Below, one piece after another: positions 53,635-63,644 of a stretch of 64,000 nt of DNA. This DNA comes from Pectobacterium brasiliense. GTDB taxonomy: Bacteria > Pseudomonadota > Gammaproteobacteria > Enterobacterales > Enterobacteriaceae. The stretch covers positions 806,001 through 870,000 of the forward strand of contig NZ_JACGFN010000001.1 of assembly GCF_016950255.1 (NCBI RefSeq). The letters run 5' to 3'. The position numbers and the translations under genes were made by a program. Within the stretch, counting starts at the first letter, position 1, and the number at the start of each line of letters is the position of its first letter. Under the pieces are notes generated by a model, which did no database searches, had not been told where the DNA came from, and worked only from the letters and a program-made list of their open reading frames with translations.

Positions 53635-56600
53635 TTACCCTTCGACCTGCTCCATCGCCTGCAATACGCGCTTATCCGAGATTGGGAACGGAGTTCCTAA
53701 CTGCTGAGCAAAGTAGCTGACGCGCAGCTCTTCAAGCATCCAGCGCACCGCTTTCACATCGTCGTCGTCACGTCTCTCAGCAGGCAGCTTATTCCACCAC
53801 TGCTGCCACGCCTGTTGAACGTGTTCCACTTTCAGCATCTGCGCCCGATCGCGGTGAACATCCTGCGCCAGTTTCTCCAGACGGCGCTCTATCGCTTGCA
53901 GATAACGCAGCACGTCCGGCAGACGCTGCCAGCCGTTTTCGGTCACAAAGCCACGGAACACCAGCCCATTCATCTGGCTCTTGATATCACTTAACGCCAG
54001 CGCCATCGCCATATCTACACGCCCCTTCAGACGCTTGTTAATGGTGAAGACAGCCGTCAGGATTTGCTCAACCTGCTTGGCGATATCAACCACCGTATCA
54101 TTCAGCTCCGCACGCACTTTTTCATGCAGTTGCTGGAAGGCCTCTTCCTGCCAGACCGGACCACCGGATGATTCAATCAGCTTATCCACCGCGCAGGCGA
54201 TACAGTCATCGATGAGATCCAACACTTTGCCGTACGGATTGAAGTAAAGACCGAGTTTCGCCTTGTTCGGCAGCTTTTCATGCAGATATTTAATCGGCGA
54301 CGGAATGTTCAGCAATAACAGACGGCGCAGCCCCTGCCGCATCACCTGCTGTTGCTGGTGCGGCGTGTCGAACAGGCGAATCGCCACGCTATCCTTTTCA
54401 TCCACTAACGCCGGATAGGCTTTAACCGAGTAGCCGCCACGCTTCTGCTCATAGCAGTCCGGTAGCGAACCGAAGCTCCAGACGTGCAGACCGCGCTGCT
54501 CCAGCCCATCATCCACTACGGATGACAGCGTTTGCTGCACTTTATCCTTGAGCTGATCTTTCAGCGCATTCAGGTCTTTGCCTTCCCGCTGCGTCCGCTT
54601 CTTCTCATCAATAACGCGGAACGTGATTTTCAGATGATCGGGCACCTGATCCCACTGCCACGCCTCGCGTGGCACCGTGACGCCCGTCATCAGCCTCAAC
54701 TCACGTTCCAGGGCATCCAAGAGCCCTTTCTCTAATGGCGTGGTACGGGCCAGAAACGCTTCGGCATAGTTCGGCGCGGGAACAAAGTTACGACGTAACG
54801 GCTTAGGCAATGACTTAATCAGCGCGATCGTCAGTTCGCGGCGCACGCCGGGAATCTGCCACTCGAAGCCCTCTTCACGCACCTGATTGAGAATAGGCAG
54901 CGGAATATGAACCGTAACGCCATCGGCGTCCGCGCCCGGTTCAAACTGATAAGACAAGCGTAATTTCAGGCTGCCCTGATGCCAGAAGTTCGGATAATCC
55001 AGCGCGCTTACCTTCTCTGCGCCGTCTTTAATCAACATGCTCTTTTCAAAATTAAGCAGGTCGGCATTATCCCGGCTAGCGGCTTTCCACCATGTGTCAA
55101 AATGGCGCGACGACACCACATCGTGCGGCAACCGCTGGTCATAGAAAGCAAACAGCGTTTCGTCATCCACAAGAATGTCACGGCGGCGCGATTTATGTTC
55201 GAGATCTTCCACTTCCGCTAGCAATTTGAGGTTGGCGCGGAAAAAGGCGTGGTGCGTTTGCCAGTCGCCTTCCACCAGCGCGTGGCGAATGAACATTTCA
55301 CGCGCCAGCGTCGGATCGATTTGGCTGTAATTCACCTTGCGCGCCGCAACAATCGGCAGCCCGAAGAGCGTCACCTTCTCCTGCGCCATCACCGTGCCCT
55401 GCGCTTTCTCCCAATGGGGATCGCTGTAGCTCCGTTTAATCAGGTGCTGGGCCAGCGGCTCGATCCACTCAGGTTCAATACGCGCGGCAATGCGTCCCCA
55501 CAGGCGGCTGGTTTCCACCAGCTCAGCCACCATCGTCCACTTAGGCGGTTTTTTGAATAATCCGGAGCCTGGGAAAATCGCAAACCGTGCGTTACGTGCA
55601 CCGCTGAACTCCTGTTTCTCAATATCTTTTTGCCCGATATGCGACAACAGGCCAGTGAGCAGCGCGCAGTGAATACTCAGGTAATCGGCTGGCTCGCTAT
55701 TGACCGGTAGCCCCAGCTCTTTCACTACCTGACGCAGCTGCGTGTAGATATCCTGCCATTCGCGCACGCGCAGGTAGTTAAGGAAATCGGTGCGACATTG
55801 GCGACGGAACTGGCCGGAAGACAGCGCTTTTTGCTGGTCACGCAGGTAGTCCCACAGATTGACGAAAGCCAGAAAATCGGAGTCTTTATCGGCGAAACGG
55901 CGGTGTTTCTCATCCGATGCCTGCTTCTTATCCATCGGCCTTTCGCGCGGATCCTGAATCGACAGCGCAGCGGTGATGATCATCACTTCACGCACACAGC
56001 CGGTTTTACGCGCTTCCAGCACCATTCGCGCCAAACGCGGATCGATCGGCAATTGCGCCAGCTGTTGCCCCTGCGGCGTCAGGCGGTAATGCCCGTTCTC
56101 GGCCAGATTAATCGCGCCTAATTCCTCCAGAAGCCTTACGCCGTCCTGAATATTGCGCTTATCCGGCGCTTCAACAAACGGGAACGCGGCGATATCACCT
56201 AGCCCCAATGACGTCATTTGCAGAATAACGGAAGCCAGATTGGTGCGAAGAATTTCAGGATCGGTAAATTCAGGCCGTGACAGGAAATCCTGTTCGGAAT
56301 AGAGACGAATACACACCCCAGCGGCGACACGGCCACAGCGGCCTTTACGCTGATTCGCAGACGCCTGCGAAACGGGCTCAATCGGCAGGCGCTGTACCTT
56401 GGTGCGGAAGCTATAGCGGCTGATGCGCGCGGTGCCCGGATCGATGACATAGCGAATCCCCGGCACGGTGAGCGAGGTTTCCGCCACGTTGGTCGCCAGC
56501 ACGATACGGCGGCCGTGATGTGACTGAAAGACGCGGTTCTGTTCCTGATTCGACAGGCGGGCGTACAGCGGGAGGATCTCGGTATGCGGCAAGTCCAGAC

Positions 56601-57522
56601 GGGTCAGCGCCTCTGCCGTATCGCGAATTTCGCGTTCGCCGCTCATGAAGACCAGAATATCCCCCGGCCCTTCGCGCGTCAGTTCATCAACCGCATCAAA
56701 AATCGCCTGTAGCTGATCGCGATCGCTGTCATCAGCGTCTTCCACCACGGGACGATAGCGCACGTCAACCGGATAGGTCCGGCCGGACACTTCAATGATC
56801 GGTGCGTTATTAAAGTGGCGGGAGAAGCGCTGTGGGTCGATGGTCGCCGACGTAATAATCACTTTTAAATCAGGGCGCTTTGGCAACAGCTGGCGCAAAT
56901 AGCCCATGATGAAATCGATATTCAGGCTGCGTTCGTGCGCTTCATCGATGATCAGCGTGTCGTACTGCATCAACAGGCGGTCCTGCTGAATTTCCGCCAG
57001 CAGAATACCGTCGGTCATCAGTTTGACCAGCGTATTGTCACTCACCTGATCGTTAAAGCGGACTTTATACCCTACGCTGCCACCCAGCGGCGTTTCCAGC
57101 TCGGCAGCAATGCGGTCAGCAACGGTTCTGGCTGCCAGACGACGCGGCTGCGTGTGGCCGATCAGACCATGCACGCCGCGCCCCAGTTCGAGACAGATTT
57201 TCGGCAACTGCGTGGTCTTACCCGAGCCCGTCTCACCCGCAACGATAATCACCTGATGATGGCGCAGCGCCTCCAGTATCTCGTCTTTTTTCTGGCTAAC
57301 GGGCAACTGTTCGGGATAGTGAATCGCCGGACAACTTGCCCGCCGGTTCTCGACTTTCTGGCGCGCGACAGCGATTTCCCCCTCAATTTCCTGAGCGATC
57401 GCCGCCTGAGCCTGCGGGCTGCTGACCTTCGCCGCGCCCTGTAAACGGCGGCGCAGACGTTGCCGATCGCGAAGCATTAGCTCACTTAACTGCGTAGATA
57501 ATGCACTGAGAGGTGATTTCAC
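53635..57522 (-). CDS. hrpA: ATP-dependent RNA helicase HrpA
   Basis: A 1295-residue DEAH helicase (E. coli 1300). Seen: Walker A GETGSGKTTQ at about 95, DEAH in LIIDEAHERSLNIDF, SAT in ITSATIDPQRF, motif VI QRKGRCGRV, then the HA2, OB-fold and long DUF3418 C-terminal parts. The start codon is GTG 57522 with AAGGAAG upstream. HrpA resolves stalled or collided ribosomes and acts in mRNA processing. Confidence 0.97.
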   Translation of the reverse strand: MKSPLSALSTQLSELMLRDRQRLRRRLQGAAKVSSPQAQAAIAQEIEGEIAVARQKVENRRASCPAIHYPEQLPVSQKKDEILEALRHHQVIIVAGETGSGKTTQLPKICLELGRGVHGLIGHTQPRRLAARTVADRIAAELETPLGGSVGYKVRFNDQVSDNTLVKLMTDGILLAEIQQDRLLMQYDTLIIDEAHERSLNIDFIMGYLRQLLPKRPDLKVIITSATIDPQRFSRHFNNAPIIEVSGRTYPVDVRYRPVVEDADDSDRDQLQAIFDAVDELTREGPGDILVFMSGEREIRDTAEALTRLDLPHTEILPLYARLSNQEQNRVFQSHHGRRIVLATNVAETSLTVPGIRYVIDPGTARISRYSFRTKVQRLPIEPVSQASANQRKGRCGRVAAGVCIRLYSEQDFLSRPEFTDPEILRTNLASVILQMTSLGLGDIAAFPFVEAPDKRNIQDGVRLLEELGAINLAENGHYRLTPQGQQLAQLPIDPRLARMVLEARKTGCVREVMIITAALSIQDPRERPMDKKQASDEKHRRFADKDSDFLAFVNLWDYLRDQQKALSSGQFRRQCRTDFLNYLRVREWQDIYTQLRQVVKELGLPVNSEPADYLSIHCALLTGLLSHIGQKDIEKQEFSGARNARFAIFPGSGLFKKPPKWTMVAELVETSRLWGRIAARIEPEWIEPLAQHLIKRSYSDPHWEKAQGTVMAQEKVTLFGLPIVAARKVNYSQIDPTLAREMFIRHALVEGDWQTHHAFFRANLKLLAEVEDLEHKSRRRDILVDDETLFAFYDQRLPHDVVSSRHFDTWWKAASRDNADLLNFEKSMLIKDGAEKVSALDYPNFWHQGSLKLRLSYQFEPGADADGVTVHIPLPILNQVREEGFEWQIPGVRRELTIALIKSLPKPLRRNFVPAPNYAEAFLARTTPLEKGLLDALERELRLMTGVTVPREAWQWDQVPDHLKITFRVIDEKKRTQREGKDLNALKDQLKDKVQQTLSSVVDDGLEQRGLHVWSFGSLPDCYEQKRGGYSVKAYPALVDEKDSVAIRLFDTPHQQQQVMRQGLRRLLLLNIPSPIKYLHEKLPNKAKLGLYFNPYGKVLDLIDDCIACAVDKLIESSGGPVWQEEAFQQLHEKVRAELNDTVVDIAKQVEQILTAVFTINKRLKGRVDMAMALALSDIKSQMNGLVFRGFVTENGWQRLPDVLRYLQAIERRLEKLAQDVHRDRAQMLKVEHVQQAWQQWWNKLPAERRDDDDVKAVRWMLEELRVSYFAQQLGTPFPISDKRVLQAMEQVEG

Positions 57523-57767
57523 GTTGCTCTTCCTTAATCGTTTTCTCTAATTCTTGTCTCTGCCGGGGCGATGCTCGCCGCCGAATCTGGCTCGATGGAG
57601 CCTAATCTACTTGCAAGGCACGAAATTTTTAAGCCGTGGATAGTAGCACATTGTCATAAACGGCTCTAATCGTCCCTGCCCGGTCTTAGTCAAACATCGT
57701 CTTATTCAATAAAATCGAATAAAGACCTCGAATATTTGCACTTTTCTCTTTCCAGATCACCGCATAA

Positions 57768-58433
<666 letters not shown>

Positions 58434-58440
58434 AGAATCG

Positions 58441-58474
58441 TTGTTTATAACGGATGATTGTTTATAACGGATCA
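58441..58474. repeat. two tandem 17-bp repeats after azoR
   Basis: TTGTTTATAACGGATGA and TTGTTTATAACGGATCA lie head to tail just past the azoR stop. They look like a recent duplication. Confidence 0.85.
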
Positions 58475-58510
58475 TTGTTACCGACCTTGCCATTGGTTTA
58501 CTTGGCTTGA

Positions 58511-58744
58511 TTATTGCGCGCCTTCCGGCGCGCTTTTCTTTATCTCATCGCCAGCCGCATTGTCCGACCTTTCCAGCAACTGCGTCGCCTCTTTATCCGC
58601 TTTGATGTGAATCTCATGCTCGATCTTCACGTTCATATTGATGGTGATCGGTTCTTTGGGCGCAGCCACTTCGATACGCGGCACGCACCCCGTCAGGAAA
58701 GCGACCGTGCAACCTACCGCCAGCAATGTCTCGCACTTGTCCAT
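58511..58744 (-). CDS. ynbE: outer-membrane lipoprotein YnbE
   Basis: A 77-residue lipoprotein: hydrophobic leader and lipobox FLTGC at about 16-20, then RIEVAAPKEPITINMNVKIEHEI, almost the E. coli YnbE sequence. The tail EIKKSAPEGAQ is longer than in E. coli (61 residues). YnbE stacks as beta strands on YdbH to form a bridge between membranes for lipid transport. It follows ydbH by 15 bases. E. coli has ydbL next; here azoR's terminator region follows and ydbL is missing. Confidence 0.93.
   Translation of the reverse strand: MDKCETLLAVGCTVAFLTGCVPRIEVAAPKEPITINMNVKIEHEIHIKADKEATQLLERSDNAAGDEIKKSAPEGAQ
58516..58537 (+). terminator. azoR terminator embedded in the ynbE 3' coding end
   Basis: A 7-bp stem GCGCGCC-TTCC-GGCGCGC followed by TTTTCTTT on the plus strand. 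It starts three bases inside ynbE, so the hairpin also encodes the last residues of YnbE on the opposite strand. Confidence 0.85.
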
Positions 58745-58759
58745 TGTTCTACCTTGAAT

Positions 58760-61351
58760 TTATTCATTGGCCTGCTGCTCCAGCGTATCCCGCAAGTTAT
58801 CGCCAAAACGCAAGCTGCGCCATAGCTGGAAGATATTCTCCTGATGGCGATAGTTAAGAATCACCTGGCGTTTCGCGCTGAGCTGCGGGTTTTTCCCCTG
58901 CACCTGCGACGTTAATGTCAATTCGCCCTGATTATTCAGATCAAGCGTGGCATAAGAACGCCCAATCTCCAGATAGCGCAGCCAGCCAATCGCTGCCCCG
59001 CCTGCCAGATTTTTACTCGCTAACTCATCAGCCAGTTGGTTATCCAGCCGCAGCGTCAGAAAACCATCATTGGTAATTCGTCCGCCTTCAATCAGCATGG
59101 TCGGGTGATTAAAATTCAGTGGAAGCGTACCGCTCACGCGCCCAGACAGGGCAAACTGCTTTTGCTTCAGCACCGTAATGAGTTCGCTGAGATTCACGCT
59201 CTTCACGGTGAACAGCGCGGGTTCCCGCTGTGGCCAACGCAGCGTGGACAGGCCAATATGCCCATCTAATACATCCATATCGGCCTGAGACATAACCAGA
59301 GGTTGTCGTTCACTGTACGGGTAAAACCCCTGGAGATCGACGCGGATATTGCTCATCCGAAACAGGTTATCCAGCACGTCAATTCGCAGCGCAACAGGCT
59401 GTTTGACGCCCAATTGCCAACGCTGATCTTTCAGACGGTAAGGCAGGACAAAGTTGACGCCGCTCACCTCACCATCCTGTAGCCACAACCCGCCGTTTTT
59501 CACGACCCAATGTCCGCCCGCGCTGAATCCTTCTTTACGTGCAGCAGAGAATGCCGCCTGCGCGTAAAACTGTCCGGCGCGGATGTTCATTTTTAACAGC
59601 GGAGAAAGCAAAGGCTGAAACACTTTAAGCGGCTGTGTAGGCCACCACGCGCCGCCGCGCAATCTCTCCCCATCCCAACGGCCGCGCAGCCTGACCGGCC
59701 CGATATCGTCAGCCTGTAGCTGCCCCTGTAGCTGGAAATCATCCGGGCTACGCCCCTGCATCGCCAGCGTTAGCAACGAAGGCGGCAAGTAGCCTCCGTT
59801 GCTGAAGTGCGCCCGTTCGGAAGCCAGTTGTAGCGCGCCTTGAAAATGTTCACCTGAACGATCGCGCTGCCACCGGATCGGCTCAGTGATCGTCAGGCGG
59901 GGCTGATGCACCGTCACAATGCCATAGCCTAACTGATCCAAACCGCTCGACAACTGGGTGACTTCAATCAGGGTATCCTGCCACTGGCCTCGGCCGGCCA
60001 CGTCCCACTGACCTTTCAACGGCGGTAGCTGGCCATTGCCCCAATAACGCCATTGCCACTGCCCTTGATCCGGCAAGAAATCCTGTGCCTGACCGTCAAG
60101 GTGCAGGCTGAAACGCCCCCAGTATGCTTCCCGCGCCTTCACAATCGCCTGTAGTCGCCCATTCACGCCCGTTGTACTGATTCGGACGCCCGCCAGCGGC
60201 CAGCGTGCTTCTTCAAGATAAATTTGCGGCGCAGGCGTTCCCCAGGCACGCAGCAGCGCCCCGGGTAAAAGAGAAAGTTCGGGATTGAGAATAGAGCCCT
60301 GCAATACCCCCGGCAGCGTCGCCGTCAGGGAGAGTGCGGGTAAGTTTGCCTGCCCGGTAAGCTGAAAGCGCAATTCGCTGTTGAGCAGGCCGATATTGCC
60401 CGGTCCCAGCACCAACACGGCGTTCGCCTTGCCATTATGCCCTTGCGTCAGCATGTTCAACCGCGCGTTAATCGTGGTGGCATCCAATCCTTGCCGCCAG
60501 TGCTGTAATGTCATAGCAACCTGCCCGGAGAGCGGCTGATCGGCATAAGGCCAGCGCCAGACGCCGTTAGTCACCTGAATGACCTCATCCGTCAACCGCC
60601 ACGGCAGCGATATCAGCGGCGTCTCATCATTCGCCGCATGCAGTACCAGCTCACCCGCTTGATGATGCCAGTCCAACAGGAGCGAAAGCGGATCCGGCGT
60701 TTGCCCTGAATCCAGTTTTCCGGTGAGCCGTCCCTGCACCGGTGCAGCATCCAGCGTATCGGCCAGTTCCATCTCACCACTGACTTGCAGGCGCACGAAC
60801 CCTGCCGGCGTGGAGAGCATGCTCTCATGCAGGGTCAGACGTTTCTCGTTCAGTTCTGCCTTAAACGCCAGTTGATCGCCCTGATAATCCAGCGTTTGTT
60901 GTCGCTTGCCGTCGCTGCTGAGTCGCAGCTGTCCGGCGTAATCCTGCCAGGGCTGTAGCGTAAACGTCTTCACCTGAATATCGGCAGCAGGCAATCGCTG
61001 CTGCCATTGCGCCAACTGCGCCGCTGGCTCAGTGCTGCTGCTTGCTGGCACATATTGCAGGCAGTCGCTGTTTAACGTCACGGCATCAATATCGACATGC
61101 CATCGCCAGCTATACCAACGTAGCGTCATATTCCGTACGTCAACGAGCGTGCACTCCCCGGCCATAAGTCTGAACCCTGCGCTATGCAGCCCACCGCCCT
61201 GCCAGCCAGGCGTCCCATTCACGGTCAAAGACATCTCCGTCGGGAGCCAAATGTTGGCAAGGCGCGGTAGCCACTGCGGCAATGCTCGCCAGGAAAGGAA
61301 CAGCAATACGGCGAACAGAAAAGCCATTGAAAGTGCACGTTTTTTAATCAT
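58760..61351 (-). CDS. ydbH: AsmA-like inter-membrane bridge protein YdbH
   Basis: An 863-residue protein (E. coli 879): an N-terminal membrane anchor (ALSMAFLFAVLLFLSWRAL) followed by a long periplasmic repeat of beta strands of the AsmA/TamB/YhdP class, ending GDNLRDTLEQQANE. Such proteins form hydrophobic grooves carrying phospholipids to the outer membrane, redundantly with TamB and YhdP. YdbH needs YnbE, encoded directly downstream. Start at 61351; upstream 61352-61723 is AT-rich and otherwise empty. Confidence 0.92.
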   Translation of the reverse strand: MIKKRALSMAFLFAVLLFLSWRALPQWLPRLANIWLPTEMSLTVNGTPGWQGGGLHSAGFRLMAGECTLVDVRNMTLRWYSWRWHVDIDAVTLNSDCLQYVPASSSTEPAAQLAQWQQRLPAADIQVKTFTLQPWQDYAGQLRLSSDGKRQQTLDYQGDQLAFKAELNEKRLTLHESMLSTPAGFVRLQVSGEMELADTLDAAPVQGRLTGKLDSGQTPDPLSLLLDWHHQAGELVLHAANDETPLISLPWRLTDEVIQVTNGVWRWPYADQPLSGQVAMTLQHWRQGLDATTINARLNMLTQGHNGKANAVLVLGPGNIGLLNSELRFQLTGQANLPALSLTATLPGVLQGSILNPELSLLPGALLRAWGTPAPQIYLEEARWPLAGVRISTTGVNGRLQAIVKAREAYWGRFSLHLDGQAQDFLPDQGQWQWRYWGNGQLPPLKGQWDVAGRGQWQDTLIEVTQLSSGLDQLGYGIVTVHQPRLTITEPIRWQRDRSGEHFQGALQLASERAHFSNGGYLPPSLLTLAMQGRSPDDFQLQGQLQADDIGPVRLRGRWDGERLRGGAWWPTQPLKVFQPLLSPLLKMNIRAGQFYAQAAFSAARKEGFSAGGHWVVKNGGLWLQDGEVSGVNFVLPYRLKDQRWQLGVKQPVALRIDVLDNLFRMSNIRVDLQGFYPYSERQPLVMSQADMDVLDGHIGLSTLRWPQREPALFTVKSVNLSELITVLKQKQFALSGRVSGTLPLNFNHPTMLIEGGRITNDGFLTLRLDNQLADELASKNLAGGAAIGWLRYLEIGRSYATLDLNNQGELTLTSQVQGKNPQLSAKRQVILNYRHQENIFQLWRSLRFGDNLRDTLEQQANE

Positions 61352-61723
61352 TAGCGCGAGTTAATCATCCTGTTCAATAGCGGTAAAAATTCGTCCTGTA
61401 TGACTCTGTCGATTATTCATTCACAAATCGCTCTTTTTGTTAACAAACAGTCCCATCTAACTCACATTTACTACTATTGTGCATACGTACTCATTACCCT
61501 TTCGTGGTAAAATGTTTAATTGAGGTTATATTTTGTAATAAATCACGTTATCTCATCATGAACAAAGCGTTTACGGGTGGATATCAGGATTATCTCCTTC
61601 TGCCCGACCGCCTTAAAAAAAGCAATGAGCGACCTGAACCATTACCGCTATCCGCTGATTTATTGTCGTGGGTATGCCTCATGTTAAATCAGTATTCGGA
61701 CACAGCATATCAAGGACTGCTTT

Positions 61724-63277
61724 ATGCGTAATAACACCCCTGTAACCGACCGCCAACTCCCTCTTTCTGAAAAAACCAGACTCATGTCGGTCACCACGCC
61801 AGAAAGCCACATTACCTACGCAAACAAAGATTTTATTGATGTCAGCGGCTATACCACTGATGAGCTGATGGGGCAGCCCCATAATCTTATCCGACACCCG
61901 GATATGCCACCAGCCGCCTTCGCAGATATGTGGAAAACGCTGCGCGCGGGCAATATCTGGACGGGGATTGTGAAAAATCGGTGCAAAAATGGCGACCATT
62001 ACTGGGTAAAATCCAGCACCACACCGCTGAGAAAAGGCGGTGAAATTGCCGGTTATATGTCCGTACGGACCGCCGCCTCGCCCGAAGAGATTCACCAGGC
62101 TGAGGCACTCTATGCCAGTGCAAACGAAGGTAAACTGAAATATCGCACCTTCCATCATGGCCTGCTTATTTATACCGGGCCATTGCGCATACTGAGTCTT
62201 TTTAAAACCATGCCGCTACGCTGGCGCATCCGCAGCTATTTTCTGCTCTTTAGCCTGATTCCGCTCATCGCCGCCTATTCCGTGTTGGCGGGAACGGCAT
62301 TGGCTTCCGTACTCTTCCCGCTGCTTATCGCCTGCTGTTTTGTCAGTGGCGAGCTTCTGGTGCACCATGTTGCCCGTCCTATCGAGCAAATTCTGGCTCA
62401 GGCCATGCGTTCCGCCGCCGGGCAGGCGGACAACCTGACGCAGCTTAATCGCGTGGATGAAATTGGCATGTTAATGCGCGCGGTAAATCAGTCCGGTATG
62501 AATTTCCGCACCTTCGTAGACGATGTGAACACCAATCTGAGCGAGCTGAAAAACGCCTGTAATGAAATCGCGCAAGGCAACCATACGTTGGCACAGTGCT
62601 GCGAGGAAACGGAGGAAAGCCTGCAACAAACCGCCGCCTCCGTGGAACAGTTGACTGCAACAATAAAAAGTAATGCGGAAGCCTCGCTTCAAGCCTCACT
62701 CTATACGCAGGATGTGAATCAGGCAGTAAACTCTGGTGAGCAGGCTGTCAGCCAGGTCTCCGATACGATGGAGACGATCACCCGTTCCAGTGAACGGATT
62801 ACGGATATCGTCAGCGTGATGGATAATCTCGCGTTCCAGACCAATATTCTAGCCGTGAACGCTGCTGTTGAAGCTGCCCATGCCGGAGAACAGGGTAAGA
62901 GCTTTGCGGTGGTCGCCAGTGAAGTACGTTCGTTGGCGCAGCGCAGCGCCTCTTCTTCCAGCGATATCTCGACCATTATTGACGAAACGCTGAATAGTAT
63001 TCGTACCGGCGAACAGCAGGTTTCACACACACATAAATCCATGAGCAATATTCTGCTGCAGGTTCAGCACGTCACCAATTTGATGAATGAGATCAGCCTC
63101 GCAACGCAGGAACAATCTCAGGGGTTAGATCAAATTAATGAAGCGGTAAACCGTATCGATGAGCTCACGCATCAGAATACCGCGTTAGCCAGTCAGTCGC
63201 ATTCGGCCACCGATCATCTGCAACAGCAGATATCAAGCATGGTGCAGGCAGCCTCTGTCTTCAGCCTTTCCCGCTAG
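61724..63277 (+). CDS. Aer-like PAS-domain chemoreceptor, copy 1
   Basis: A 517-residue receptor with the Aer plan: cytoplasmic PAS (about 15-120; ITYANKDFIDVSGYTTDELMGQPHNLIRHPDMPPAAF), a double membrane hairpin (about 172-215) without periplasmic domain, HAMP, and MCP signalling domain with tip [22 protein letters not shown]. The PAS sequence matches the FAD-binding Aer type, so redox or oxygen sensing is likely. AAGGAC precedes the ATG. It ends FSLSR with no CheR-docking pentapeptide. A second copy begins at 63645. Confidence 0.93.
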   Translation: MRNNTPVTDRQLPLSEKTRLMSVTTPESHITYANKDFIDVSGYTTDELMGQPHNLIRHPDMPPAAFADMWKTLRAGNIWTGIVKNRCKNGDHYWVKSSTTPLRKGGEIAGYMSVRTAASPEEIHQAEALYASANEGKLKYRTFHHGLLIYTGPLRILSLFKTMPLRWRIRSYFLLFSLIPLIAAYSVLAGTALASVLFPLLIACCFVSGELLVHHVARPIEQILAQAMRSAAGQADNLTQLNRVDEIGMLMRAVNQSGMNFRTFVDDVNTNLSELKNACNEIAQGNHTLAQCCEETEESLQQTAASVEQLTATIKSNAEASLQASLYTQDVNQAVNSGEQAVSQVSDTMETITRSSERITDIVSVMDNLAFQTNILAVNAAVEAAHAGEQGKSFAVVASEVRSLAQRSASSSSDISTIIDETLNSIRTGEQQVSHTHKSMSNILLQVQHVTNLMNEISLATQEQSQGLDQINEAVNRIDELTHQNTALASQSHSATDHLQQQISSMVQAASVFSLSR

Positions 63278-63462
63278 CTAATCTCATCTTCACGGGCGCT
63301 CACATCAGGGCGTCCGTTTCCCTGTTTACTCGTCATTTTTCCCTTTCTTCAACATCCGTTGGCCACAGTGCAAATTCGCAGAGTCATAATATACTTAACA
63401 AATGAATGTTTTTGATCATCGGCGCATGCTCTGGCAGCAAGCTGGGTTAGGCGACGACTTCT

Positions 63463-63500
63463 CTAAAGAAAAATAACGATTTCCTAAAGAAAAAATAACG
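63463..63500. repeat. short direct repeat ahead of the second Aer-like gene
   Basis: CTAAAGAAAAATAACG (63463-63478) and CTAAAGAAAAAATAACG (63484-63500) have a 21-bp period, two helical turns, in the 63278-63644 gap. Such phasing suits a bound regulator, but no known motif fits. The rest of the gap is AT-rich and empty; no clear flagellar sigma promoter is seen. Confidence 0.5.
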
Positions 63501-63644
63501 GACGAAACTAGTAAGAATATATAAGTCTACTCGCTAAGTATTTCGTGAAGATTGCCGTTAATTAAATAGCACTCATCGCTTTCCGTTAGTTAATGGATCT
63601 AAAAACATTACGTTTATGCTTGCTTATACTAAAAGGATCAATAA

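Noticed and set aside
61477..61731. 84-codon frame before the first Aer-like gene
   Set aside because: No ribosome site at its possible starts, it overlaps the receptor start, and the peptide has no recognisable feature.
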